Notes under the pieces: generated by a model
The model's input: only the letters and a program-made list of their open reading frames with translations
Told to the model about the DNA's origin: nothing
Database searches by the model: none
In this document: piece after piece, positions 1 through 7,496 of the stretch
How positions within the stretch are numbered: position 1 is the first letter of the stretch
Layout: every line of letters begins with the position of its first letter
Made by a program: the position numbers and the translations under genes
Source of the DNA: Mycobacterium sp.
GTDB taxonomy: Bacteria; Actinomycetota; Actinomycetes; Mycobacteriales; Mycobacteriaceae
DNA: 8,479 bases
Assembly: GCA_023264755.1 (NCBI GenBank)
Contig: JAHFVB010000199.1
Location: 1 to 8,479 of the forward strand
Reading direction: 5' to 3'

Positions 1-359
1 TGCGCTGGCAGCGCGACCGGGGGCTGAGTCGGTTGCGGGGTCGGCCCGTTCGGCGAGACCGGCTTGTCGAAATTGCCGGTCAGGAAGGAGTCGTCACCGT
101 CGAGCAGGTGCTTGGTCAGCGCTGCCCGCGGCGTCATGCCGCGCAGCTTCTGCAACTCAGACAGCGGGGCCCGGAAGTCCTCGAAATCGGGCCCCAGATC
201 TTCGCGCAGTTGGTTCGTCGCACCCGACAGGTACTCCCGGACCTGGCGGACCGCGCCGGCGGTCCAGCGGATGGCGCCGGGGAGGCGCTCTGGGCCGAGG
301 ATGACGAGGCCGGCGATCACCAGCACCAACATCTCACCCCAACCGACGTTGGCGAACAT
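1..359 (-). CDS. tatB: Sec-independent (Tat) translocase protein TatB, C-terminus cut by window edge
   Basis: TatB is the membrane component that, with TatC, receives twin-arginine signal peptides and passes folded proteins to the TatA pore. Read on the minus strand from ATG 359-357, 119 codons are visible and the frame stays open to base 1, so the 3' end is missing. The N-terminus [20 protein letters not shown] is a single hydrophobic helix with the family's polar Glu at residue 9. It is followed by the GPERLP hinge (residues 22-27) and an amphipathic, charged helix. The visible C-terminal part turns Pro/Gln-rich (PTPQPTQPP), as in mycobacterial TatB tails. TatB rather than TatA is favoured by the Glu near the start of the helix, the length and the position after htrA. 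The start lies only 2 nt beyond the htrA stop codon, so it is probably cotranscribed and translationally coupled. Confidence 0.93.
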   Translation of the reverse strand, partial: MFANVGWGEMLVLVIAGLVILGPERLPGAIRWTAGAVRQVREYLSGATNQLREDLGPDFEDFRAPLSELQKLRGMTPRAALTKHLLDGDDSFLTGNFDKPVSPNGPTPQPTQPPVALPA

Positions 360-361
360 CG

Positions 362-1852
<1,491 letters not shown>

Positions 1853-1867
1853 TCACTCTCCATCGGA

Positions 1868-1890
1868 GCGTCCGCCGTGACGGCGGACGC
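1868..1890 (-). repeat. Perfect 10-bp hairpin between rseA and htrA
   Basis: Arms 1868-1877 and 1881-1890 are exactly complementary, with a 3-nt loop (1878-1880). The stem is GC-rich (GCGTCCGCCG). In the minus-strand transcript it would form just after the rseA stop and about 10 nt before the htrA ribosome binding site. There is no U-tract, so it is not a classical intrinsic terminator. It could be an attenuator, a processing or stability element between rseA and htrA, or a weak mycobacterial-type terminator. The structure is seen directly; its role is inference. Confidence 0.6.
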
Positions 1891-1906
1891 GATTCGTTCA
1901 TTGACG

Positions 1907-2302
1907 TTACCGACGCTTGCGCCGAGCACGCGTCGCGTGGTCGGCAAGCTGTGGGTCGACCGGCTCCGCGGGCGCCTCCGGTGGAGCGTGATGCGGGATT
2001 TGGGACAGCATCCCCAGCAGCGCGGTCGGCACGACGATCGGGCAAGAGTCCCGCAACGCCGCTCGGGCTTGCCCCTGGGCGTCGACCTCGGCCGAGCACT
2101 CGGGGCAAAGCGACAGGTGATGCGCGGCCCGCAGGTGCGCGGCCATCCGCAACTCGCCGTCGACGAAGGCCGCGATGGCCTCGGTCGACAGATGCTCGGT
2201 GGAGCCGAGGCGGCGCGGGCCGACGGGCCCGTCGCTTTGCGAGGCGAATTGACTCGGCAGCCAGGAGAACGCTCGACGGAACACGTGTCCCGGATCAGCC
2301 AT
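1907..2302 (-). CDS. rseA: Anti-sigma-E factor RseA, zinc-binding (ZAS) type
   Basis: This is a soluble anti-sigma factor expected to bind SigE and block its access to RNA polymerase core. It is 131 aa from ATG 2302-2300. An alternative GTG at 2305 lies directly before the ATG, but the AGGAG motif gives about 7 nt spacing to the ATG and only 4 nt to the GTG. The ATG start also gives the MADPG N-terminus I recall for M. tuberculosis RseA. The ZAS zinc motif HxxxCxxC is His62-Cys66-Cys69 (in HHLSLCPEC), preceded by the typical helix STEAIAAFVDGEL. No membrane segment is present. The STEH Thr at residue 35 corresponds, from memory, to the PknB-phosphorylated Thr that triggers RseA degradation in M. 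tuberculosis. The C-terminal tail is Arg/Lys-rich and shorter than in M. tuberculosis (154 aa, from memory). It lies about 107 nt after sigE on the same strand. Confidence 0.93.
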   Translation of the reverse strand: MADPGHVFRRAFSWLPSQFASQSDGPVGPRRLGSTEHLSTEAIAAFVDGELRMAAHLRAAHHLSLCPECSAEVDAQGQARAALRDSCPIVVPTALLGMLSQIPHHAPPEAPAEPVDPQLADHATRARRKRR

Positions 2303-2350
2303 CACCCAGCTCCTCTCCGGTTACCGCAGCTCGAGGGCGGCGCCACAAAA

Positions 2351-2378
2351 TGATTATGTAGCCACCTACGAATGTAGC
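2351..2378 (-). promoter_or_regulatory. AT-rich island with repeated GCTACAT before rseA (possible promoter)
   Basis: Within the 107-nt sigE-rseA gap, bases 2351-2378 are clearly more AT-rich than their surroundings. Read on the minus strand they hold two GCTACAT copies (2378-2372 and 2362-2356), whose starts are 16 bp apart. They include hexamers TACATT and CATAAT that resemble mycobacterial -10 elements. A short GTAG/CTAC inverted repeat (2358-2361/2366-2369) lies between. No convincing -35 is seen. This could be a separate rseA-htrA-tatB promoter or a site for a regulator; the evidence is compositional only. Confidence 0.3.
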
Positions 2379-2409
2379 GCGGCGGAGGGCTGACGACATC
2401 CGCGAACGG

Positions 2410-3192
2410 TCAGGCCGACCTGGCTTGATCCTCGACGTAGTCGGCCGAGTGGCGGGCCAGGTAGTCGCGCAGCGCGGCCCGACCGCGGTGGATGCGGCTA
2501 CGCACCGTGCCGAGCTTGACGCCGAGCGTGGCGCCGATCTCCTCGTAGGACAGGCCTTCGATGTCGCACAAGACCACCGCGGCGCGGAACTCGGGCGGCA
2601 GCGAATCGAGCGCGGCTTGCAGGTCGGGGCCAAGCCGCGAGTCGTGGTAGATCTGCTCGGGGTTCGGCTCGTCGGCCGGGACGCGGTCGTAGTCCTCGGG
2701 CAGGGCCTCCATCCGGATGCGGTTGCGCCGACGGACCATGTCGAGGAACAGGTTGGTGGTGATGCGGTGCAACCAACCCTCGAACGTGCCCGGCTGGTAG
2801 TTCTGCACCGAGCGGAACACCCTGATGAAGGTCTCCTGGGTGAGATCCTCGGCGTCGTGCTGGCTGCCCGAGAGGCGGTACGCGAGCCGGTAGACGCGAT
2901 CGGCGTGTTGGCGCACCAACTCGTCCCAGGAGGGCATCGTCGTCTTGTCGCCGGTCGCGTCGAACACTGCGGTGCCGGTCAGCTGGTCGGACGGCTCGAA
3001 CCACTCGACCTCGCCGGAGTTCGAGCCGGCTAGTTCGAGGTGGGCCATGGACACGGGGCCAATCGAGGTGGTGGTCGTCGGATCCTCCAGATCAGTAGTG
3101 CGACCGCGGCGGTAAGCCGACGGCCCGACATTCCCCGCAACGGAAAACTCGACGCCGTTGTTCCCGGATTGCGAGCTTTCGCCGAATTCCAT
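2410..3192 (-). CDS. sigE: ECF RNA polymerase sigma factor SigE
   Basis: SigE is the extracytoplasmic-function sigma factor of mycobacterial surface, heat and detergent stress. The chosen ATG (3192-3190) gives 260 aa, close to the 257 aa of M. tuberculosis SigE as recalled. Residues 1-65 are a poorly conserved, probably disordered extension. Region 2 covers about 87-155 ([17 protein letters not shown] is the core-binding 2.2 segment). Region 4 covers about 190-247, with the helix-turn-helix [19 protein letters not shown]. The N-terminus is uncertain: in-frame GTG 3210 (266 aa), GTG 3054 and ATG 3048 (212 aa) are alternatives, and none has a clear Shine-Dalgarno. M. tuberculosis SigE is known to be made as several isoforms from alternative starts, so this may be real biology. 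RseA, its antagonist, follows. The frame stays open far upstream, opposite the O-methyltransferase gene, but that extension is not credible coding. Confidence 0.95.
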   Translation of the reverse strand: MEFGESSQSGNNGVEFSVAGNVGPSAYRRGRTTDLEDPTTTTSIGPVSMAHLELAGSNSGEVEWFEPSDQLTGTAVFDATGDKTTMPSWDELVRQHADRVYRLAYRLSGSQHDAEDLTQETFIRVFRSVQNYQPGTFEGWLHRITTNLFLDMVRRRNRIRMEALPEDYDRVPADEPNPEQIYHDSRLGPDLQAALDSLPPEFRAAVVLCDIEGLSYEEIGATLGVKLGTVRSRIHRGRAALRDYLARHSADYVEDQARSA

Positions 3193-3247
3193 GCGCTTAC
3201 CGTTGCCCACTCCGGTGAGCTTGGCATATGAGCAAACTGAACTTTTC

Positions 3248-3263
3248 CTGAGAAAGCGAGAAA
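3248..3263 (-). promoter_or_regulatory. Tandem 8-bp direct repeat upstream of sigE, MprA-box-like
   Basis: Read on the minus strand, two abutting octamers, TTTCTCGC (3263-3256) and TTTCTCAG (3255-3248), match at 6 of 8 positions. They lie 56-71 nt before the sigE ATG. The MprAB two-component system is known to activate sigE in M. tuberculosis through two loosely conserved 8-bp direct repeats. Architecture, sequence flavour and position fit that kind of site. The match to the MprA consensus is from memory. Confidence 0.4.
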
Positions 3264-3354
3264 ATCGCCGTCTAGCTGCGCGAATCTCGCTGTTACAGGT
3301 TGGTTGCGAATTGCCGGGCGGGCGTGTCGCGGCCCTGACGGTACGGGTTGGCTC

Positions 3355-3369
3355 TACGCTGCGGGCATG
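3355..3369 (+). promoter_or_regulatory. Leaderless-type -10 element of the O-methyltransferase gene
   Basis: TACGCT at 3355-3360 fits the mycobacterial -10 pattern TANNNT. It ends exactly 6 nt before the ATG at 3367, so transcription would be expected to start at or next to the A of the start codon. There is no purine-rich Shine-Dalgarno sequence in front of the ATG. No strong -35 is seen (CCTGAC at 3334-3339 is a weak candidate with short spacing). Leaderless mRNAs are common in mycobacteria. Confidence 0.5.
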
Positions 3370-4026
3370 GCCGACGACACCAAGGGCCAGGTGCGGCCCA
3401 GCCGTGCCGAGGCAATCGCCACCCACGCCGAGCAATCCATTTCCGAGGACAGCATCACGTCCGCAGCCCGCGAACGGGCCGAGGACAGCGGCGCAGGCGC
3501 CGTGACGCCCGCGGTGGGCGCCCTGCTCAGTGTGTTGGCCAAGCTGGCGGGGGCCAAGTCCGTCGTGGAGATCGGGACCGGCGCCGGTGTCAGTGGGCTC
3601 TGGCTGTTGTCCGGCATGCGCGTCGACGGAGTGTTGACCACCATCGACGTCGAGCCCGAGCATCAACGGCTGGCCAAGCAGGCCTTCGCCGAGGCGGGTA
3701 TCGGAGCGTCTCGGACCAGGTTGATCGGCGGACGCGCCCAAGACGTGCTGACGCGACTGGCCGACGCCTCCTATGACCTGGTGTTCGTCGATGCCGACCC
3801 GATCGATCAGCCGGCCTTCGTGGCCGAGGGAGTGCGGTTGCTGCGCTCCGGCGGAGCGATCGTGGTGCACCGCGCCGCGCTCGGCGGCCGCGCGGGCGAC
3901 GCGTCTGCGACGGACCCCGAGGTCAGCGCCGTGCGGGAAGCGGCCCGACTGATCGCCGAGGACGAGCGCCTGACGCCGGTGCTGATTCCGCTCGGCGACG
4001 GGCTGCTGGCCGCCGCCCGCGACTAA
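3367..4026 (+). CDS. SAM-dependent class I O-methyltransferase (Rv1220c-like, methyltransferase_3 family)
   Basis: This gene encodes 219 aa, close to M. tuberculosis Rv1220c (215 aa from memory). It is a Rossmann-fold O-methyltransferase of the catechol/caffeoyl-CoA-like family, which transfers a methyl group from S-adenosylmethionine to a hydroxyl; the natural substrate is unknown. SAM-binding motif I is [15 protein letters not shown] (about 66-80, with Glu68, Gly70 and Gly72). The acidic residue after strand 2 is in TTIDVEP (91-97). [10 protein letters not shown] (136-145) carries the family's aspartates near the metal/SAM site. The ATG at 3367 is chosen over an in-frame GTG at 3304 because conserved sequence begins here and a -10 hexamer sits 6 nt upstream, suggesting leaderless translation. 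It is divergent from sigE with a 174-nt gap. It has its own promoter signal and is separated from the downstream tetR operon by repeats, so it is probably monocistronic. There is no signal peptide; the product is predicted to be cytosolic. Confidence 0.9.
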   Translation: MADDTKGQVRPSRAEAIATHAEQSISEDSITSAARERAEDSGAGAVTPAVGALLSVLAKLAGAKSVVEIGTGAGVSGLWLLSGMRVDGVLTTIDVEPEHQRLAKQAFAEAGIGASRTRLIGGRAQDVLTRLADASYDLVFVDADPIDQPAFVAEGVRLLRSGGAIVVHRAALGGRAGDASATDPEVSAVREAARLIAEDERLTPVLIPLGDGLLAAARD

Positions 4027-4060
4027 CCCCCGCTTCACTACCGTCCCGCCCCGTCGGGCC

Positions 4061-4120
4061 CGGCCCTCGCGTGCCCTGCCCGGCCCTCGCTTGCCCGGCC
4101 CCGCGCTCCCCTGCCGTGCC
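4061..4120. repeat. 20-bp GC-rich tandem repeat (two close copies plus one degenerate)
   Basis: Unit 1 (4061-4080) and unit 2 (4081-4100) agree at 18 of 20 positions (CGGCCCTCGC shared, then small changes). Unit 3 (4101-4120) is a degenerate copy in the same register, and CGGCC starts a fourth unit at 4121. The stretch is strongly C-rich on the plus strand. It lies between the O-methyltransferase stop and the inverted repeat. It resembles a minisatellite/VNTR-type locus; a function is not evident. Confidence 0.75.
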
Positions 4121-4122
4121 CG

Positions 4123-4184
4123 GCCGAACGTGGGTCACCCCCACGCGTGCGGCCGCTCGTGCGTGGGGGTAACCCACGTTCGGC
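4123..4184. repeat. Long inverted repeat, 24-bp arms with nested small hairpins
   Basis: Arms 4123-4146 and 4161-4184 pair at 23 of 24 positions. The one mismatch (4136/4171) would be a G-U pair in a minus-strand transcript. The 14-nt loop contains the palindrome GCGGCCGC (4149-4156). Each arm is also a small hairpin by itself: CGTGGG/CCCACG at 4129-4134/4140-4145 and at 4162-4167/4173-4178. It can therefore fold as one long stem or as two short ones. It has no T-tract. It follows the O-methyltransferase gene, so it could end or stabilise that transcript. The form also fits a dispersed REP-like intergenic palindrome. Confidence 0.75.
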
Positions 4185-4203
4185 GGATGGGTGGCGCAAT
4201 CCC

Positions 4204-4233
4204 TTGACCGGTCACTGAACGCATGTTTAGCAT
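4204..4233 (+). promoter_or_regulatory. Leaderless promoter of the tetR-ABC transporter operon
   Basis: TTGACC (4204-4209, 5 of 6 matching TTGACA) is followed by 18 nt and then TAGCAT (4228-4233, pattern TANNNT). Seven nt later comes ATG 4241, the position where the transcript should start. There is no Shine-Dalgarno in front of this ATG. The geometry is that of a SigA-type leaderless promoter, common in mycobacteria. The -10 lies inside the palindromic operator, so repressor binding should exclude RNA polymerase. Confidence 0.75.
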
Positions 4234-4250
4234 ACTAAACATGCGTTCAG
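4215..4250. promoter_or_regulatory. Probable TetR operator: perfect 16-bp-arm palindrome over the start codon
   Basis: The left arm CTGAACGCATGTTTAG (4215-4230) and right arm CTAAACATGCGTTCAG (4235-4250) are perfect reverse complements separated by CATA. The palindrome spans the promoter spacer, the -10 hexamer, the expected transcription start and the first codons of the regulator gene. Size, symmetry and position are those of a TetR-family autoregulatory operator. Binding by the adjacent regulator is inferred from proximity. Confidence 0.8.
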
Positions 4251-4900
4251 CCGATGATCTCACCGCCGTCGCCCGAATCCGCGACGCGGCGATCGAGCAG
4301 TTCGGCCAGCACGGCTTCGACGTCGGCCTGCGCGCCATCGCCAAGGGTGCGGGCGTCAGCGCGGCCCTGGTGATTCATCACTTCGGCTCCAAGGAGGGTC
4401 TGCGCCGGGCGTGCGACGAGTTCATCGCCGAGTCCGTGCGCGCGTCCAAGACCGAGTCCCTGCAGAACTCCGACCCGGCCGCGTGGTTCGCCCAGTTGGC
4501 CGAGATCGAATCGTTCGCGCCAAGCATGGCCTACCTGGTGCGCAGCCTGCAGTCCGGAGGCGACCTGGCCAAGTCGTTGTGGCGCACCATGATCGACAAC
4601 GCCGAGCAGTACCTGGAAGAGGGAGTGCGCGCGGGCACGATCAAGCCGAGCCCCGACCCCAAGGCCAGGGCGCGTTTCCTGGCCATGACGGGCGGTGGCG
4701 CGATTCTGCTGTACCTACAGATGCACGAAAACCCCAGCGACATACGCGCGGTGCTGCACGACTACGCGCAGGACATGGTGCTGCCCGCGCTCGAGGTGTA
4801 CACGCACGGCCTGATGACCGACTCCACGATGTACGACGCGTTCGTCGCCCAACGAGCTCAAGGCATTCCGATCGTCACGTCGAAGGAGGAGAAGGGATGA
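4241..4900 (+). CDS. TetR-family transcriptional repressor (Rv1219c-like)
   Basis: This is a 219-aa one-component regulator, expected to repress its own operon and release DNA when a small ligand binds. The N-terminal DNA-binding domain covers about 8-55. Its helix-turn-helix is [20 protein letters not shown], with the family's HHFGSKEGL ending (46-54). Residues 60-200 form the helical ligand-binding and dimerisation domain. ATG 4241 (MRSADDL) is preferred to in-frame ATG 4223, which is 6 codons earlier: a -10 hexamer overlaps the codons after 4223, 4241 sits 7 nt after that hexamer, and the M. tuberculosis homologue starts MRSAD (from memory). The gene overlaps the downstream ATPase by ATGA (4897-4900), so the two are translationally coupled. 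In M. tuberculosis the homologue Rv1219c regulates the Rv1218c-Rv1217c efflux genes, the same neighbours as here. The ligand is unknown. Confidence 0.92.
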   Translation: MRSADDLTAVARIRDAAIEQFGQHGFDVGLRAIAKGAGVSAALVIHHFGSKEGLRRACDEFIAESVRASKTESLQNSDPAAWFAQLAEIESFAPSMAYLVRSLQSGGDLAKSLWRTMIDNAEQYLEEGVRAGTIKPSPDPKARARFLAMTGGGAILLYLQMHENPSDIRAVLHDYAQDMVLPALEVYTHGLMTDSTMYDAFVAQRAQGIPIVTSKEEKG

Positions 4901-5847
4901 CCAACCAATCGAACGCCAACACCAACACCAACACCATCGAAGTGCATGGACTGACCAAGAACTTTGGAACCGTCCGCGCGCTCGACGGACTCGAGCTCAG
5001 CGTCGCCGAAGGCGAGGTGCACGGTTTCCTCGGGCCCAACGGGGCGGGCAAGTCGACGACGATCCGCATCCTGCTCGGCCTGGCCCGTGCCGACGGGGGC
5101 ACCGCACGCCTGCTGGGCGGTGACCCGTGGACCGACGCAGTGGCACTGCATCGTGACATCGCCTACGTACCAGGCGATGTCACGCTCTGGCCGACGCTAA
5201 CCGGGGGCGAGACCATCGACCTGCTCGCCCGCATGCGCGGTGGGCTCGACGACAAGCGGCGGGCAGAGCTCACCGAACGGTTCAGCCTCGACCCCACCAA
5301 GAAGGCACGCACCTACTCGAAGGGCAACCGGCAGAAGGTATCGCTCATCTCGGCCTTTTCGTCGCACGCACGACTGCTGCTGCTCGACGAACCCAGCAGC
5401 GGGCTGGACCCGCTGATGGAGAACGTCTTTCAGCAATGCGTCGGCGAAGCGCGCGACCGCGGCACCACCGTTCTGCTCTCCAGCCACATCCTGGCCGAGA
5501 CCGAGGCGCTGTGTGACCGGGTGACCATCATCCGCGCGGGCAAGACCATCGAGAGCGGAACGTTGGACTCCCTGCGCCACCTGTCGCGCACCTCGATCAC
5601 GGCCGAGCTCATCGGCGATCCCGGTGACCTGTCCCGCCTCAAGGGGGTCGCCGACGTCAGCGTCGACGGCCACACGCTGCGCGCGCAGGTCGACGCCGAC
5701 AGTCTCGGCCAGGTCATCAAGGCGCTGGGCGACGCCGGGGTGCGGACGCTGATCAGCCAGCCGCCGACCTTGGAGGAGCTCTTCCTGCGGCACTACGACA
5801 CCTCGGCAGACACCACCGCCAAGACCTCGGAGGGCGTGCCCGCATGA
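4897..5847 (+). CDS. ABC transporter ATP-binding protein, drug-export type (Rv1218c-like)
   Basis: This is the 316-aa nucleotide-binding subunit of an ABC-2-type exporter; it would pair with the next gene's permease and drive export by ATP hydrolysis. M. tuberculosis Rv1218c has been linked to drug efflux. Walker A is GPNGAGKST (46-54), Walker B LLLLDEP (160-166, catalytic Glu165), D-loop SGLDP (168-172) and switch His197 in SSHIL. Two motifs are non-canonical. The Q-loop position reads YVPGDV (Gly93 instead of Gln), and the signature LSGGQ is YSKGNRQK (140-147). I recall both forms in relatives of this actinobacterial tetronasin-type subfamily, so they are probably lineage features rather than damage. 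Residues 230-300 are a C-terminal extension ending in the common PPTLEELFL motif. The start ATG overlaps the tetR stop and has AGGAGG 7 nt upstream (4884-4889). The TNTNTN run near the N-terminus is a small low-complexity feature. Confidence 0.93.
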   Translation: MTNQSNANTNTNTIEVHGLTKNFGTVRALDGLELSVAEGEVHGFLGPNGAGKSTTIRILLGLARADGGTARLLGGDPWTDAVALHRDIAYVPGDVTLWPTLTGGETIDLLARMRGGLDDKRRAELTERFSLDPTKKARTYSKGNRQKVSLISAFSSHARLLLLDEPSSGLDPLMENVFQQCVGEARDRGTTVLLSSHILAETEALCDRVTIIRAGKTIESGTLDSLRHLSRTSITAELIGDPGDLSRLKGVADVSVDGHTLRAQVDADSLGQVIKALGDAGVRTLISQPPTLEELFLRHYDTSADTTAKTSEGVPA

Positions 5848-7487
5848 CCGTCCTCGACCGCCCCCACCGGCCCGCCCACGAGGCCCCGCCACGTGGGACG
5901 AACTTCTCGGGGACTATTGGGCTGCTCAGGCTTTACCTGCGCCGCGACCGCATCGTGCTCCCGCTGTGGGTGCTGCTGCTGTCCGTCCCACTGTCGACGG
6001 TGTACGTCGGCAGTATCGCGGCCGTGTACCCCACCCAGGCCGACCGGGCCGCCCTCGCGGCATCGATCATGGCCAGTCCGGCCCAGCGCGCGTTGTACGG
6101 CAACGTCTACTCCGACAGCCTCGGGGCCACCGGAATCTGGAAGGCCGGCATGTTCCACGTGCTGATCGCGGTGGCCGTGATCCTGACCGTCGTCCGGCAC
6201 ACCCGCGCCGACGAGGAGACGGGACGCTCGGAGCTCCTCGACTCGACCGCGATCGGCCGCTACGCCAACCTGTCCGCGGCGCTGTTGCTCGCCGGCGGCG
6301 CCTCGGTGCTCACCGGCCTCCTCGGGACCGCCGGACTGCTCACCGTCGACGTTCCCGCAGCCGGATCCCTGGCGTTCGGGGCCGCGCTGGCGGGCACTGG
6401 GCTGGTGTTCACCGCGGTCGCTGCCGTGGCGGCGCAGCTCTCGCCCAGCGCCCGCGTCGCGCGCGGCGCCGCCTTCGGTGTGCTCGCGGTCGCGTTCACG
6501 CTGCGCGCCGTCGGCGACGCGAGCTCGGCCGCGCACGTCCTGTCCTGGCTGTCACCGCTGGGTTGGGCGCTACAGGTTCGGCCGTATGCCGGGGACCGGT
6601 TCTGGGCGCTGTTGCCGTCCGTCGCGCTGACGGCGGTGCTGATAGCCCTCGCCTATCAGCTGCTGGCCCGTCGGGACGTCGGCGCCGGACTCATCGCCGA
6701 GCGCGCCGGTCCGCCACGAGCCGGTTCCACGCTGCGCGGCCCAAGCGCGCTGGCGTGGCGGCTGAGTCGTGGCGCCCTGGTGCTCTGGACCGTCGGCCTG
6801 ACCCTCTACGGCTTGCTCATCGGCAGCGTGGTCAATGGCATCGGCGACGAGCTCGGCGGCAGTTCGTCAGCCCGCGACATCGTCGGCCGGCTGGGCGGAA
6901 CCGACGCCATGGAGCAGGCCTTCGTCGCGGTCGCCTTCAGCATGCTCGGCATGGTGGCCGCTGCCTTCGCGGTCTCGTTGACGCTGCGCCCGCACCAGGA
7001 GGAGGCCGGTCAGCGGGCCGAGCCGCTGCTCGCCGGGGCGGTGAGCCGCACCCGTTGGCTCGCCGGCCACCTGGTGATCGCGTTGGCCGGCTCTGCGGTG
7101 GCCATCATGATCGCGGGCCTGGTCGCCGGGCTGACGTACGGTGCGGCCGCCGGCGACGTGGCGGGCAGGCTACCCACGGTGCTCGGCACCGCGGCGGTGC
7201 AGCTGCCCGCGGTGTGGCTGCTGTCGGCCGTCACCGTCGCGCTGTTCGGCCTGGTCCCCCGATTCACTCCGGTGGCCTGGGGGGTGCTGGTGGCGTTCGT
7301 CGCCATCTATCTACTTGGCTCACTGGCGAATTCGCCGCAGTGGTTGCTCGACCTCGAACCCTTCGGGCACACACCGCGAGTGGGCACCGGGGCGTTCACG
7401 CCAACGCCACTAGTCTGGCTGCTCGTCCTCGACGTAGCGCTGATCACGCTGGGCCTCAGTGCCTTTCGCCGTCGCGATTTGTGCTGA
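5844..7487 (+). CDS. ABC transporter permease, 12-helix exporter (Rv1217c-like, tetronasin-type)
   Basis: This is a 547-aa integral membrane subunit. By eye there are about 12 hydrophobic segments, near residues 37-59, 101-117, 142-167, 174-197, 205-221, 255-275, 308-330, 358-382, 408-431, 445-470, 476-494 and 521-541. Two halves look duplicated: the loop [20 protein letters not shown] (119-138) is echoed by [20 protein letters not shown] (381-400), each at the same point in its half. So a single chain probably carries both transmembrane domains and works with a homodimer of the upstream ATPase. It starts in an ATGA overlap with the ATPase stop, with GGAGGG 9 nt upstream, so expression is coupled. 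Length and order match M. tuberculosis Rv1217c. The substrate cannot be read from the sequence; lipophilic drugs or an endogenous lipid are possible. Confidence 0.9.
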   Translation: MTVLDRPHRPAHEAPPRGTNFSGTIGLLRLYLRRDRIVLPLWVLLLSVPLSTVYVGSIAAVYPTQADRAALAASIMASPAQRALYGNVYSDSLGATGIWKAGMFHVLIAVAVILTVVRHTRADEETGRSELLDSTAIGRYANLSAALLLAGGASVLTGLLGTAGLLTVDVPAAGSLAFGAALAGTGLVFTAVAAVAAQLSPSARVARGAAFGVLAVAFTLRAVGDASSAAHVLSWLSPLGWALQVRPYAGDRFWALLPSVALTAVLIALAYQLLARRDVGAGLIAERAGPPRAGSTLRGPSALAWRLSRGALVLWTVGLTLYGLLIGSVVNGIGDELGGSSSARDIVGRLGGTDAMEQAFVAVAFSMLGMVAAAFAVSLTLRPHQEEAGQRAEPLLAGAVSRTRWLAGHLVIALAGSAVAIMIAGLVAGLTYGAAAGDVAGRLPTVLGTAAVQLPAVWLLSAVTVALFGLVPRFTPVAWGVLVAFVAIYLLGSLANSPQWLLDLEPFGHTPRVGTGAFTPTPLVWLLVLDVALITLGLSAFRRRDLC

Positions 7488-7496
7488 GGAGAAGTC

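Noticed and set aside
3304..3366. Earlier in-frame GTG start for the O-methyltransferase
   Set aside because: The added 21 residues have no family support, and a promoter -10 hexamer lies within them.
2410..4038. Open frame on the minus strand extending sigE upstream to 542 aa
   Set aside because: The part beyond about 3210 runs antisense through the well-recognised O-methyltransferase gene and is His/Gly/Gln-rich filler. SigE homologues are about 257 aa. It is an artefact of high GC content.
4061..4184. CRISPR array
   Set aside because: The 20-bp units abut without spacers, and the palindrome is a single pair of arms; no cas genes are nearby.
4223..4240. Earlier in-frame ATG as the start of the TetR regulator
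   Set aside because: It lies in the left operator arm and upstream of the -10-derived transcription start. The added residues MFSILN are simply translated operator.
4027..4240. tRNA or other structured RNA gene in the intergenic gap
   Set aside because: I see no cloverleaf or conserved tRNA arms. The pairing is fully explained by the inverted repeat and the operator.
4411..4896. Upstream in-frame extension of the ABC ATPase, overlapping tetR
   Set aside because: The extension is Arg/His-rich shadow sequence. A strong AGGAGG 7 nt before ATG 4897 and the conserved N-terminus fix the start there.
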